From contig JAFDZA010000029.1 in assembly GCA_018267135.1 (NCBI GenBank), forward strand, positions 1-43,620: DNA of 43,620 bases. Reading direction: 5' to 3'. How positions within the stretch are numbered: position 1 is the stretch's first letter; every line of letters begins with the position of its first letter. The position numbers and the translations under genes are program-made. The DNA is from Bacteroidota bacterium. GTDB taxonomy: Bacteria; Bacteroidota; Bacteroidia; Cytophagales; Cyclobacteriaceae. Under the pieces are notes generated by a model. That model was not told the DNA's origin. It worked only from the letters and a program-made list of their open reading frames with translations, and searched no databases. Positions 25,351 to 35,036 of the stretch are shown one piece after another.

Positions 25351-27945
25351 ATGAGTAGTGTAAAAAAAAATATTTACGTTACATGGGTATGGGGCTTAGT
25401 TGGATTAGGCACTGCTTTCTCTTCGCTAGCACAGATAAACCCATTGCGTCAGGCAGAAAAAAAAATGAATCAGCATAATTGGTCTGCTGCCCGGCAAGTA
25501 TTAACTAAAGTACTTCGAAAAGATTCTCTTAATATAGAAGCCCGGGTGCTGATGGCGCGCTGGTTTTTAAACCCTCAAAACCCCTCGCACCAACCCGATT
25601 CGGCCTATCGCCATACTATAACGGCTTTGCGTATGTATGGCCGTTTAGAAGCCAAAGAAAAAGAGAAACGAAAACAACCCGACAGCACCTCGCTGCAGGT
25701 ATTGCGCCACCAGGTTGATAGCGTTGCTTTTGATGAAGCCAAAATAATAAATACCGAGAAATCGTACGATCAGTTTATAAATAAACACCCGGGATCAGTA
25801 CAGGAGAAACAAGCAATTGAGCTGCGCGATGAAGTGGCTTTTCTGGAAGCCATGAAACAAAATACTTATACCGTATTCGAAAGTTTTTTAAAACGATACC
25901 CATCATCGCACCGAACGGTTGAAGCTTCGCACCGATTTGAGAGTTTATTGTTCGAAGCCAAAACAAAAGATAAAAAACTGAAGAGCTTTCAACAGTTTGT
26001 AGCTCAATACCCCAGCAGTCCGTATAAAAAGACAGCCGAAAAAAATATTTATGAAGTGTTAACCGCTTCCGGATTGATCATTAGCTTTCAAAAATTTATA
26101 GATGAAAATCCATACAGTAGCTATGCAAACCGGGCCAAAAACATTCTTTTTCATTTACTGAAAGAGGGAGATGAGAAAATAGGGGATCATCTTTCTTCCG
26201 ATTCATTAGAACACATAACAACTCTCAATAAATTATTATGGATGCCATTTTATAAGAATGAAAAATTTGGTTTTATGGATCTTCATGGCCACGAAACACT
26301 CTTGCCTCAATTTGATGATGTGAGCGATGACTATAAATGTCAGGCTACCAAAGAAGATGTGTTAACCACAGCCAATGGGCTGTATGGCCGAAACGGAGTA
26401 CAGATTGCCCCGCTGCCGGGCGGGTTTAAAGATTTAGGATCGGGATTTATGAAATGCGGAGATTCGGTTTTTCGGGTAGTACATAAAAGCGGTGTGGTCA
26501 TTGAAAGTAATTTACAAGATGCAGCCGTGCTGGCGGGGCGTTTTTTGGTATTAAAGAAAGCAAACCGGGTAGAGCTCAGGGCGCTGAATGGGCGACCTCT
26601 TTTGCCGCCCGAATTTAATTCTATTTCCATTTTAGATGAGATTATTGTGGCTGACCGAAACGGAAAAAAAAATTTATACACAACCGGCCAAATGGGGCCA
26701 TTGGCAGATGGCGTTCCGCTCGATGAAAGTTTTGTTTTTGACTGCGTGAAAAGAGTGGGGCAGAATTTATGGGTGAGCAACGGATCGCTGGAGGGTATTT
26801 TAAATTCAAAATTAGAGTATGTGGTGCCTCTGGCGCGGCAGTCTTTACAACTTACACCTTTTGGTTTGGTGCGGTTTATGAACGACCGTTACGTGCTGGA
26901 AGGACTTGGTGCTGAGTTGCAAAACCGCCTGTTTGTACACTTCCGGTTTTATAAACAATGGATTCAATTGAAAACAGGAGAGGGAGAACAATTGTTTGAT
27001 GTTCAACAAAAAAAAATAATAGAGCCACAAAGTGATAGTATTTGGTTTTTTAAAGGCTTAGCTTTTTCAAAGCGGAAAGACAGTGTTCATATACACATCA
27101 ACTCATTGACCCGGCTTGACATTTCAGCTAAAGAACGAGTCGTATTTGTTCCGTCATCAGATTCGATAAGGTACTTTTATACACAGCAAAAAACAAAGAA
27201 AAATATTTTCGATATAGCCACCGGTGAAAAACTGTTCGCTACAGAGGCTGATAAAATAGAATCGCTGGGTGCCCATTATTTAATGATTACTAAAAAAAAT
27301 AAGAAAGGATTAATAGATCGGCATAACAAGCCGGTTTTGCCGGTGGAGTACAGTGCTCTGATCTCGCCTGATGCCCGATTGGTTTCCTTGTTTAAAGATA
27401 AAAAATTTGGTTTGTATGATCTGGCTACCCGGCACATGATAAAACCAACCTATGGCAAGAATATGGTGCGGTTACTCAATCATTTTTTTATTGTCTATAA
27501 AGATGGGCACTATGGAGTGGTAGATTGGCAACAGAAAGCAATCGTGCCATTTCTGTACGATGAAATACAACCTTGGTCAGTTAAAGAAATTTGGGTAAGG
27601 CTGGGATTTGAGTGGCAACTGTATAATTTTATTGAGAATAAACCGGTATTGCGCCTGATAAAAAATTTTAGAATGATAAAAGATAATGCCGAAGAGAAAT
27701 TGGCCATTGTGCAACAAGAAAATTATTTTGGTGTAGTAAGCAGTAAATCAGGAATTATTATTTCACCTACTTTTTCTTCGGTAGAAAATCATGGCAGTGA
27801 CGAAGAGCCGGTATATGTTACGCATAAAGAAGTAGAAGAAGCCGGTATTGTGGTAGTAATTTATTATGATCACAATGGAAAAATGTTACGAAAACAAGTT
27901 TATGAAGAAAATGAATGGACCAAGCTCATCTGCCCGGAAAATTAA
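25351..27945 (+). CDS. exported TPR-like / WG-repeat protein
   Basis: An 864-residue protein with a signal peptide (about 1-27, ending SLAQ). Residues about 30-270 are helical and contain repeated segments of the form F-x2-F-x3-YPxS (YDQFINKHPGS, FESFLKRYPSS, FQQFVAQYPSS, FQKFIDENPYS), like outer-membrane tetratricopeptide proteins. From about 295 to the end are WG repeats: KFGFMDLHGHETLLPQFD, KKGLIDRHNKPVLPVEY, KFGLYDLATRHMIKPTYG, HYGVVDWQQKAIVPFLYD and YFGVVSSKSGIIISPTF. WG-repeat proteins are common and uncharacterised in Bacteroidota; a binding or scaffold role in the envelope is likely. The gene starts 50 nt from the divergent tRNA-Pro. Confidence 0.85.
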   Translation: MSSVKKNIYVTWVWGLVGLGTAFSSLAQINPLRQAEKKMNQHNWSAARQVLTKVLRKDSLNIEARVLMARWFLNPQNPSHQPDSAYRHTITALRMYGRLEAKEKEKRKQPDSTSLQVLRHQVDSVAFDEAKIINTEKSYDQFINKHPGSVQEKQAIELRDEVAFLEAMKQNTYTVFESFLKRYPSSHRTVEASHRFESLLFEAKTKDKKLKSFQQFVAQYPSSPYKKTAEKNIYEVLTASGLIISFQKFIDENPYSSYANRAKNILFHLLKEGDEKIGDHLSSDSLEHITTLNKLLWMPFYKNEKFGFMDLHGHETLLPQFDDVSDDYKCQATKEDVLTTANGLYGRNGVQIAPLPGGFKDLGSGFMKCGDSVFRVVHKSGVVIESNLQDAAVLAGRFLVLKKANRVELRALNGRPLLPPEFNSISILDEIIVADRNGKKNLYTTGQMGPLADGVPLDESFVFDCVKRVGQNLWVSNGSLEGILNSKLEYVVPLARQSLQLTPFGLVRFMNDRYVLEGLGAELQNRLFVHFRFYKQWIQLKTGEGEQLFDVQQKKIIEPQSDSIWFFKGLAFSKRKDSVHIHINSLTRLDISAKERVVFVPSSDSIRYFYTQQKTKKNIFDIATGEKLFATEADKIESLGAHYLMITKKNKKGLIDRHNKPVLPVEYSALISPDARLVSLFKDKKFGLYDLATRHMIKPTYGKNMVRLLNHFFIVYKDGHYGVVDWQQKAIVPFLYDEIQPWSVKEIWVRLGFEWQLYNFIENKPVLRLIKNFRMIKDNAEEKLAIVQQENYFGVVSSKSGIIISPTFSSVENHGSDEEPVYVTHKEVEEAGIVVVIYYDHNGKMLRKQVYEENEWTKLICPEN

Positions 27946-28092
27946 TTGCTTGAGTTTTATTTAACCGGTCTGAAAATTTAATCTTTATCCGCTCTGGAAT
28001 TTGATGAACTTGTTTTGATGGAATGTTTTTTTTTAGAAATTGAAGGCCGATACATCTTGTTGATCGGATCTTAATTTTAAACGACATAAAAA

Positions 28093-29733
28093 ATGAATAA
28101 GAAATTATCGCTTACCATTTTATTTTTGGTTTTTACGACCCTCATCTATGCGCAGGAACGCCCCCGGTTAGTCGTGGGCATTGTGGTAGACCAGATGCGC
28201 CAAGAGTACCTATATCGCTTTCAGGATAAATTCGGGGAAGGTGGATTTAAACGACTTATGAGCGAAGGCTTTATGTTGACTAACGCACACTATAATTATG
28301 TGCCCACCTATACCGGCCCCGGCCATGCTTCGGTTTATACAGGTACCACTCCCGCCTATCATGGCATTATTGCCAACGACTGGTGGGACAAAGAACTGAA
28401 AAAAAAGGTAAACTGTGTGGGCGATGAAACCCAAAAGCCGGTAGGTAACCCGGATGGTCATGGTGATGTAAGCCCATGGCGGCTGCTATCCACTACTGTT
28501 ACTGATGAACTTAAACTTTTTACACAGAAAAAATCAAAAGTAATCGGAGTGTCTATTAAAGACAGGGGCGCAGTGCTGCCAGCCGGGCATTTGGCCAATG
28601 CAGCGTATTGGTTTGACAGCAAGAGCGGAAAATTTATTTCCAGTTCCTACTACCTTACGACTTTGCCCGCCTGGGTAGATGCTTTTAATGCCCGCAAACT
28701 AAGCGATGATTTTCTGAACCAAGAATGGAAAACACTCTTGCCGATGGAGCAATATACAGAAAGCACAGCCGATGACTCTCCTTATGAAAATATCAGAAAG
28801 GGAAAAGAGAAACCAGTGTTTCCGTACGATCTGAAAAAGTTACGCATGGAAAACGGAAACTATAATTTGCTTCCGGCTACGCCTATGGGCAATGATTTAT
28901 TGGCCTCCTTTGCCGAAGCTGCCATTACCGGTGAGAGCCTGGGCAAAAACAACTATACCGATTTTCTGACAATCTCTTTTTCTTCTACTGACCTGATTGG
29001 CCATGCGATGGGCCCCAACTCGGTAGAGGTAGAAGATACCTACTTGCGTTTAGATAGAAATATGGCCAGCCTGCTAAAAAAATTAGACGATGAGGTGGGA
29101 AAAGGAAATTATTTGTTTTTCCTTACGGCCGACCATGCTGTGGTAGATGTGCCGCAGTCGTTAAAAGACAACCGCATACCGGCCGGAAATTTTAACGACA
29201 ACACACTAAAGACCGAATTGAATACTTTTTTGGCAACGTATTTTCCGGGGAAGACATTGGTAGAAACCGTTTCTAACAACCAGGTATTTTTTAATTCTCC
29301 ATTGTTTTCGGGCGACCTGAAAACATCGGGAGTAGAGTATATGCTTGCTACCGAGTTGGTGGGCAATTATCTTCAGGCCAAAGAAGGAGTAACTCAAGTA
29401 TTTTCGAAGAGCACAATCCGACAGGGCAGTTATACAGAGGGTGGAATAAAAGGGTTTGTAATTCGTGGGTATCACTTTAAGCGTAGTGGCGATTTGGCTT
29501 ATGAACTGGAGCCCGGCTGGGTAGATGGAGCCAATAAGTTGGGTACCACACATGGGTCATCGTATTCGTACGATACGCATGTGCCGGTATTATTTTTTGG
29601 AAAGGGGATAAAGCAGGGGAGTAGTGCTCAATATCACCCCATTACAGATATAGCACCCACGGTTTCGGTATTACTTCATATTAAATTTCCCAGTGCCTGC
29701 ACAGGACAACCCATTGTAGAAGCGATGAAATAA
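28093..29733 (+). CDS. pafA: PafA-type alkaline phosphatase
   Basis: A 546-residue exported phosphate monoesterase of the alkaline phosphatase superfamily, with a signal peptide ending IYAQ (about residue 21). Active-site blocks are VVGIVVDQMRQEYLYRF (first metal-binding Asp), PTYTGPGHASVYTG with nucleophile Thr74, IANDWWD with Asn95, and SIKDRGAVLPAGH with Lys156 and Arg158. The Thr-Asn spacing of 21 and the K-D-R triad match PafA of Flavobacteriia (Thr79, Asn100, Lys162, Arg164). STDLIGHAMGPNS, LTADHAV and the late THGSSY supply the remaining metal ligands. It would release phosphate from organic esters in the periplasm independently of phosphate repression, as PafA does. It ends 12 nt from a convergent gene. 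Confidence 0.94.
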   Translation: MNKKLSLTILFLVFTTLIYAQERPRLVVGIVVDQMRQEYLYRFQDKFGEGGFKRLMSEGFMLTNAHYNYVPTYTGPGHASVYTGTTPAYHGIIANDWWDKELKKKVNCVGDETQKPVGNPDGHGDVSPWRLLSTTVTDELKLFTQKKSKVIGVSIKDRGAVLPAGHLANAAYWFDSKSGKFISSSYYLTTLPAWVDAFNARKLSDDFLNQEWKTLLPMEQYTESTADDSPYENIRKGKEKPVFPYDLKKLRMENGNYNLLPATPMGNDLLASFAEAAITGESLGKNNYTDFLTISFSSTDLIGHAMGPNSVEVEDTYLRLDRNMASLLKKLDDEVGKGNYLFFLTADHAVVDVPQSLKDNRIPAGNFNDNTLKTELNTFLATYFPGKTLVETVSNNQVFFNSPLFSGDLKTSGVEYMLATELVGNYLQAKEGVTQVFSKSTIRQGSYTEGGIKGFVIRGYHFKRSGDLAYELEPGWVDGANKLGTTHGSSYSYDTHVPVLFFGKGIKQGSSAQYHPITDIAPTVSVLLHIKFPSACTGQPIVEAMK

Positions 29734-29745
29734 GAAGACAAAAAT

Positions 29746-30255
29746 TTAAAAATCGTCTGCCACAGCCTGTATCTTTTTGTTCTTATCGGCATACATCATT
29801 TTAAGGATGGGAGGCGATTGGTATGTAAGAACTACTTCTTTAGGACTGCCTTTATAAACTAAAGTAATTTTATCGGGTACAGACCAATTATACGTTTCAT
29901 GTCGCAAGTTAAATTTGGCTTTGCCATACAATTTTTCCAGTCCCATCATAATGCGTGGGTCAACCGGGGTAATAACAATGATTTCGTAAATTAGTCCTTT
30001 GTAAGTTTTCAGTTTCACTTGCCGGATGTCGGCCTCACCCACTTTTCTGTAAACTGGGTTATTCACTTCATAGAGCTTAGCCTCAAATTCTTTTAGTTCA
30101 ATAAAATCTTTTTTAAACTCAATGCCTTTTATGCTATCTACGGCACTGCCTAGTTTAATGTCTTTAAAACCATTTCTTTTGGATAGCTCTGAAATATCTT
30201 GGGCCTTTGCTACGCAAACGAAAGCAAAAAAAATCAATACCAAATATTTTTTCAT
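29746..30255 (-). CDS. small exported protein, unknown function
   Basis: A 169-residue protein with a clear signal peptide (MKKYLVLIFFAFVCVAKAQ). I start at 30255, because this ATG overlaps the stop of the DUF2911 gene as ATGA; the longer open frame runs back into that gene. The mature part is a compact alpha/beta sequence with a lysine-rich C-terminus (KKIQAVADDF). I do not recognise the family. The overlap suggests co-translation with the DUF2911 protein. Confidence 0.8.
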   Translation of the reverse strand: MKKYLVLIFFAFVCVAKAQDISELSKRNGFKDIKLGSAVDSIKGIEFKKDFIELKEFEAKLYEVNNPVYRKVGEADIRQVKLKTYKGLIYEIIVITPVDPRIMMGLEKLYGKAKFNLRHETYNWSVPDKITLVYKGSPKEVVLTYQSPPILKMMYADKNKKIQAVADDF

Positions 30256-30788
30256 GGCTTCGATTCCGTAAAGGTAATAGGCAAGCTGACTTGGGTGCGA
30301 TCCCATAAAAATAGGAGTCGGGCTGAATCTGTTTTCTGATCTATTTTTATGGTAAACGATTCGTACACTTCTGGGCTTGGGATAGGTGTGGCTGGCAAGA
30401 CAACACGGAGTACATCTGCTTTGGTGTTGTAATTGTACGCCCCCCACAAACCGTTGTCGCTGTTAATAATAAGTGTCCATTTTTCTTTTTCCGGAATGGC
30501 AAAAAGCGAATAGGTTCCGCTTTTCAATACATTGCCCGAAAGAAGAATATCGTTGGTGCTAGTTAGTTCTGTAGCTTCGTTGGCGCCCAGCCTCCATACT
30601 TGCCCGAAGGGTACTACCTTTCCAAAAATTTCACGACCGTTTTTGCGAGGTTGTGAGTAAGTTACCTTTATATATGATTTTTTATATTTGGCCGAAGCTA
30701 TGGCCAATGGGCTTATTCTGTTTTTTAACTCTTGCCCGCTGGCAAAGTGCATTAAGAAAAGAAACCCGCAAAAAGATATAATCTTCAT
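30252..30788 (-). CDS. DUF2911 domain protein
   Basis: A 178-residue exported protein with a signal peptide (about 1-18, ending FASGQ). Residues about 25-165 match DUF2911: SPLAIASAKYKKSYIKVTYS, GREIFGKVVPFGQVWRLGAN, then LKSGTYSLFAIPEKEKWTLI and GAYNYNTKADVLRV. The family is widespread in Bacteroidota, often secreted, with no known function. It shares a divergent promoter region with the dCMP deaminase gene and overlaps the following small exported gene by 4 nt. Confidence 0.9.
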   Translation of the reverse strand: MKIISFCGFLFLMHFASGQELKNRISPLAIASAKYKKSYIKVTYSQPRKNGREIFGKVVPFGQVWRLGANEATELTSTNDILLSGNVLKSGTYSLFAIPEKEKWTLIINSDNGLWGAYNYNTKADVLRVVLPATPIPSPEVYESFTIKIDQKTDSARLLFLWDRTQVSLPITFTESKP

Positions 30789-30857
30789 AGTAGCGAAAAC
30801 TGACTGCGAAGATACAAAATTGCGGAGCAGGTATAGCTATTTTTTGATGGAGTTCTA

Positions 30858-30889
30858 TTGACGAACCAAAAACTAAACTATTATTTTTG
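30858..30889 (+). promoter_or_regulatory. predicted promoter of the dCMP deaminase gene
   Basis: -33 TTG at 30858-30860, a 21-nt spacer, then TATTTTTG at 30882-30889, a perfect TAnnTTTG -7 element. The start site would fall near 30896, leaving a leader of about 10 nt before the GTG at 30905. It also shows that the in-frame TTG at 30887 is part of the -7 box and not a start codon. Confidence 0.6.
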
Positions 30890-30904
30890 GTAAATTTTTT
30901 TGCT

Positions 30905-31387
30905 GTGAGCAGACCTGCATTTGACGACATCTATATGGAGCTGGCCGTAAACCTGGCCAAGCGATCGCATTGTATAAAAAGACATGTAGGAGCTGTGTTG
31001 GCCAAAGATACGCGCATCATTTCCATTGGCTATAATGGCCCGCCTGGCGGCACTCATAATTGCGATGAAGAATGGCCTGATGTGGGCTGCCCGCGCGATT
31101 CAAAAGGAGGGTGTTCGCTGGCCATCCATGCCGAGCAAAATGCTATTTTGTATGCCGTAAAAAATAAAACTTCCGTAGAAGGGGCTACCCTGTACGTTAC
31201 GTTGTCGCCTTGTCTGGCTTGCGCGCGGATTATTTACAGTATGGGCATACAACGGGTAGTTTACTTAAACTCCTATGCGGCACACAAAGGAATTGCCTCC
31301 GATGAAGGAGTTGATTTTCTAAATAAATTCGGTGTGGTATGCACGCAATACAAGGGCGAACTCTCCAATGTTACGCACATGATTTAG
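30905..31387 (+). CDS. dCMP deaminase
   Basis: A 160-residue cytoplasmic zinc enzyme converting dCMP to dUMP, the precursor for thymidylate synthesis. The Zn-binding and catalytic residues are His75 and Glu77 in IHAEQNA and Cys103/Cys106 in SPCLACA. The insertion with HNCDEEWPDVGCPRDSKGGC (51-70) is typical of dCMP deaminases rather than cytidine deaminases. GTG at 30905 is chosen as start: it gives the family N-terminus (SRPAFDDIYMELA), and the alternative TTG at 30887 lies inside the promoter. The gene stands alone, divergent from the DUF2911 gene and convergent with the next. Confidence 0.93.
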   Translation: MSRPAFDDIYMELAVNLAKRSHCIKRHVGAVLAKDTRIISIGYNGPPGGTHNCDEEWPDVGCPRDSKGGCSLAIHAEQNAILYAVKNKTSVEGATLYVTLSPCLACARIIYSMGIQRVVYLNSYAAHKGIASDEGVDFLNKFGVVCTQYKGELSNVTHMI

Positions 31388-31403
31388 TAACCTATACAAC
31401 TGG

Positions 31404-31697
31404 CTACTTCGCTTTTAATACTTTCTCGATGTCCGTAATAATTTTAATTGTAATGCCTTTGGTTTTTTTGGCATGTTCGGCTTTAAATAAATGTAAGGCG
31501 TGTTCGGCTTTTTCATACAGCCCTACCGGGTTGTGGTCGTGATGGTAGCTGCCTAAACACCATACAATATCTGATTGGAGGCCGGGTTCTAAGTTAAGAT
31601 CTTTCAGTTTATTGAGGATGGTTTCAGAAACGGATACAATATCGTTCGATCCTTTCTTTTTAGCTGCTCCCTTGCTTTTTGTTTCCACTTTGGCCAT
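31404..31697 (-). CDS. small conserved-looking cytoplasmic protein, unknown
   Basis: A 97-residue protein with a lysine-rich N-terminal tail (MAKVETKSKGAAKKKG) and a helical body containing SDIVWCLGSYHHDHNPVGLY and AEHALHLFKAEHAKKTKG. No signal peptide or membrane segment is seen. It is convergent with the dCMP deaminase, 16 nt away. The histidine-rich HHDHNP loop might bind metal, but this is speculation. Coding character is good, but the family is not recognised. Confidence 0.75.
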   Translation of the reverse strand: MAKVETKSKGAAKKKGSNDIVSVSETILNKLKDLNLEPGLQSDIVWCLGSYHHDHNPVGLYEKAEHALHLFKAEHAKKTKGITIKIITDIEKVLKAK

Positions 31698-31814
31698 AAA
31701 AATTATTATTTACCGGCAAAGGTAAGCCTTCTGTAGCCGGATGCAGAGGCTCTGTTCAACAATATTTACGCAACCGTTTGACGGATTTTTTTTCAGGTTT
31801 GCGCATCGTATGAG

Positions 31815-34800
31815 GTGCGTTATTTTGAATTAATTGAATTATTTTTACTGAATTTCTATTTTTTTAAAAACGTGAACAAGGATGCTTTAAGTTTTTTTTC
31901 GCCTCAAACGCGAGAGCAAAAGCAGGTAGTGCTTATGCTAATAACCGGTTTTTTCTTCGGTATCTATGTGGCTACGTTTCAGGTAACAGCCGAGTCGTTG
32001 TTTCTGAGCCAGATGAGCGACCGCATCAATCAGGCATTTTTAGTTACCGGTATTTTGGGAATTGTATCCACACTTATTTTCTCATTCTTTCAAAGCCGCA
32101 TCCGGTTTGGCACACTCACCATTGCCAGCATTGCCGTTATTGTACTGATTACATCGCTGGTGTACTATTTCTATCGTTTTGGCAACCCGGTAGTGCATGC
32201 CTATGCCCTGTACACAATGTACTGCCTCACCGGCCCCGTAACGGCCGTTTTGCTACTTTGTTACTGGGGAATATTTGGTCGCATATTTAATTTCCGCCAG
32301 TCTAAACGGATTATTGGGTGGATAGATACCGGCCAGCTCATCGCCATTATTTTATCCAACTTTTTTATTCCGCTCACCACGTCTTTCTTTTCGGATACCT
32401 CCGATTATCTGGTAATCAGCAACATCAGCATTATCGCGGCATTAGTATTTGTAATAACCATTATTTCAAAATTTAAGCTTGCCAAAAATAACCCGCGCGA
32501 GTTTGATGATACCGTGAAAACCGAAACCCGGTTTAACCAAATGTTTAAAGACCGGTACATCGTTTTATTGGCTGTGTTTTTAATGACTTCCATGGTTACA
32601 TTTATGTTTAACCACTTCAGCTTCCAGACGATGCTGAACCGGCAGTACCCGGTACAGCGCGACTTGACTAATTTTTTGGGATACTTTAACGGAGCTATCT
32701 ATTTGTTGAGTTTGGTTTTGCAGACGTTTGTAAATGATCGTATTCTGGGTACGTATGGCATTCGTGTTTCGTTGCTGATGCTGCCGGTCGTTACGTTGCT
32801 TTTTTCGTTAGGGTCGCTCATTACGGTTTCTTTCTATGGGTTTTCCCCCGAAGCAAACCCGCAAGCCTATATTTTGTTTTTTCTTTTTATTGCCCTCACT
32901 AAGCTTTTTAATACCACTCTTCGCGATTCGCTGGAGAATCCGGTTTATAAACTATTGTTCATTCCGCTCGACAGCCGATACCGTTTTGGCATTCAGGCAA
33001 AAATTGAAGGAGTTATAAATGAATCGGGAAGGTTCATTGCCGGGTTAGTCGTTTTTGGATTAAGCTATGTGGCTTTTTTTCAAATTTCGTGGATACCGCC
33101 CCTGGTAGTATTGTTGTGCATTGTATATATGCTCTTGTCCATAAAGTTATATGCAGGATACCGAAATAAGATACGCTCGAAGTTAGAGAGTGCCGAGTTT
33201 CATCAAGATAAACTGGAGGTAGGGTTTACCCAAATTACCTCTAACCTTGAATCTCAACTCAATGATTTAAAAAAGTCTAAAGCAGTATTTTCCTTTAAGC
33301 TGCTCGAAAAATTAAACCCTTCCAAAGTAGGGGTGTGGGTAAATTCGCTGATTAAAAATGAGAGCGAGGAAGTAAAAGAATATGCCCAACGCAGGGTAAA
33401 CGAAATGAAAGGTCTCTCTGTTTCGGAAAATTATGTAATCCGTTTTGCCCGTGGCTGGAGCAATTCAGAAAATAAAAAAATTCTTTCCGATCAGGAAATT
33501 GACCAAATGCTGAAAAGCGGGGGCGAAATGACCCGAAGCCGGATTCAGAAACTAAGCCGGTCTTCTTCAGTAATAGACCGGCAGTATGCCGCTGAATTAA
33601 TTCTTCATTCAACCACGGAAGACAATCTTGTTTTTCTGGTGGAGTTGCTGAGCGACAACGAATCGGCCGTCAGACGTATTGCACTGGCTACATCAGCCAA
33701 GCGTTTCAATGGAGAGGTAATCAATGCCGTGATTGAAAATCTGAACAACCCGCAATTTTACAATATAGCCATGAATTCTCTTACCCTGATGGGGGGCAAG
33801 GTGTTCAGCCATCTGGAAAGTAGTTTTTACCGATCGGATCAAAACACACAAACAATGATTCGCATTGTGCAAGTCTTTGGCCGTATGGGCGGGCAACGCG
33901 CCAAAGAATTGCTGTGGAGCAAAATAGACTTTCCGGATAAGGTAATTATATCGTATGTGTTGGTAGCATTGGGCGATTGCGGGTTTAAGGCCAGTTTGTC
34001 GCAGGTTACGCGCATCAAATATGCTATTGAAATGGACGTGGCCGATATTGCATGGAACATAAGCGCCATTAAAGAATTGGGCGAGGGCGAGCAAAATGCC
34101 CAGGTAAAATTAGCCCTGCGCCAGGAAATCAATCACGACATTGAGCATATTTATATGTTGCTCGCCATGTTGTACGATACCAAGTCTATTCAGTTGGTAA
34201 AAGAAAATATTGAGAGTGGAACTTCGGAAGGCACTACCTATGCCGTAGAACTGCTCGATGTGTTTTTGTCTGAGCAACTCAAGATGCGTGTTATTCCCGT
34301 GCTGGACGACATCAGCGACAATGAAAAAATCAGTCGGTTAGAAGTATTTTATCCCCGGATAAGTCTCGATTCGAAGCTAACACTAAAATTTTTAGTGAAC
34401 CGTGATTTCACACAAACTAACCGGTGGACGCGCGCTACTGTGATTAATCAGATTGGAGTTCAGCGAATTAAGGATTTTACACTCGACTTGATTGCGCAGT
34501 TGTTTAATACGGATCGGCTTATTCGCGAAGTGGCAGGCTGGTCGTTGTACCAGATAGACCCAGATTTGTATGAAGAAAACTCGGTTCGGCTGGATAGCGA
34601 CCACAAACGCTGGTTAGACCGGGCCATTTTGAAAAAAGCGGAAGACAATAAACTGATGTTGTACGAACGAACTACCTTTTTTCAAACCATCAATGTATTC
34701 GATGAAATTCCAGGTCTTGTTCTTTCTTATTTGGCCGATATTGCCCGCGAGCATCACCTGAAGCCGGATGCTTTTTTATCGGTTGATGAGCGACTCAACA

Positions 34801-35036
34801 ATGAATTTTTTATTGTCTTCAGTGGGTCACTTCAATATTATGAAAACGGAAAGTATGTGGCTGATTATGGGAAAGGACAGTTTGTAGGCGAAATGCTTTC
34901 ATCGGCCGGGTTTGTTAATACAAACCTGTTAGTGGCTAAAGAAGACACTGTTCTTCTTAAAATTAATAAAGACCAGTTTTACGAGTTGCTGTCCGATCAC
35001 GTGAAGTTGACAGATAAAGTTTTGCAGTTTATTTAA
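31815..35036 (+). CDS. nucleotide-transporter-like membrane protein with HEAT repeats and cNMP-binding-like domain
   Basis: A 1073-residue three-part protein. Residues about 35-455 hold some 12 hydrophobic segments resembling the ATP:ADP antiporter/MFS-type nucleotide transporters. Residues about 495-930 are helical with HEAT-like pairs (for example EEVKEYAQRRVNEMKG, DNLVFLVELLSDNESAVRRI, IREVAGWSLYQIDPDLYEE). Residues about 965-1073 form a cyclic-nucleotide-binding fold (FFIVFSGSLQYY, FVGEMLSSAGFVNTNLLVA). The phosphate-binding cassette lacks the usual Arg after the short helix, so cNMP binding is doubtful. The start is GTG at 31815; GTG at 31872 (NKDALSFF) is equally likely and removes an odd hydrophobic leader. 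A regulated or sensing transporter is the best guess. The STAND gene follows after 120 nt. Confidence 0.8.
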   Translation: MRYFELIELFLLNFYFFKNVNKDALSFFSPQTREQKQVVLMLITGFFFGIYVATFQVTAESLFLSQMSDRINQAFLVTGILGIVSTLIFSFFQSRIRFGTLTIASIAVIVLITSLVYYFYRFGNPVVHAYALYTMYCLTGPVTAVLLLCYWGIFGRIFNFRQSKRIIGWIDTGQLIAIILSNFFIPLTTSFFSDTSDYLVISNISIIAALVFVITIISKFKLAKNNPREFDDTVKTETRFNQMFKDRYIVLLAVFLMTSMVTFMFNHFSFQTMLNRQYPVQRDLTNFLGYFNGAIYLLSLVLQTFVNDRILGTYGIRVSLLMLPVVTLLFSLGSLITVSFYGFSPEANPQAYILFFLFIALTKLFNTTLRDSLENPVYKLLFIPLDSRYRFGIQAKIEGVINESGRFIAGLVVFGLSYVAFFQISWIPPLVVLLCIVYMLLSIKLYAGYRNKIRSKLESAEFHQDKLEVGFTQITSNLESQLNDLKKSKAVFSFKLLEKLNPSKVGVWVNSLIKNESEEVKEYAQRRVNEMKGLSVSENYVIRFARGWSNSENKKILSDQEIDQMLKSGGEMTRSRIQKLSRSSSVIDRQYAAELILHSTTEDNLVFLVELLSDNESAVRRIALATSAKRFNGEVINAVIENLNNPQFYNIAMNSLTLMGGKVFSHLESSFYRSDQNTQTMIRIVQVFGRMGGQRAKELLWSKIDFPDKVIISYVLVALGDCGFKASLSQVTRIKYAIEMDVADIAWNISAIKELGEGEQNAQVKLALRQEINHDIEHIYMLLAMLYDTKSIQLVKENIESGTSEGTTYAVELLDVFLSEQLKMRVIPVLDDISDNEKISRLEVFYPRISLDSKLTLKFLVNRDFTQTNRWTRATVINQIGVQRIKDFTLDLIAQLFNTDRLIREVAGWSLYQIDPDLYEENSVRLDSDHKRWLDRAILKKAEDNKLMLYERTTFFQTINVFDEIPGLVLSYLADIAREHHLKPDAFLSVDERLNNEFFIVFSGSLQYYENGKYVADYGKGQFVGEMLSSAGFVNTNLLVAKEDTVLLKINKDQFYELLSDHVKLTDKVLQFI

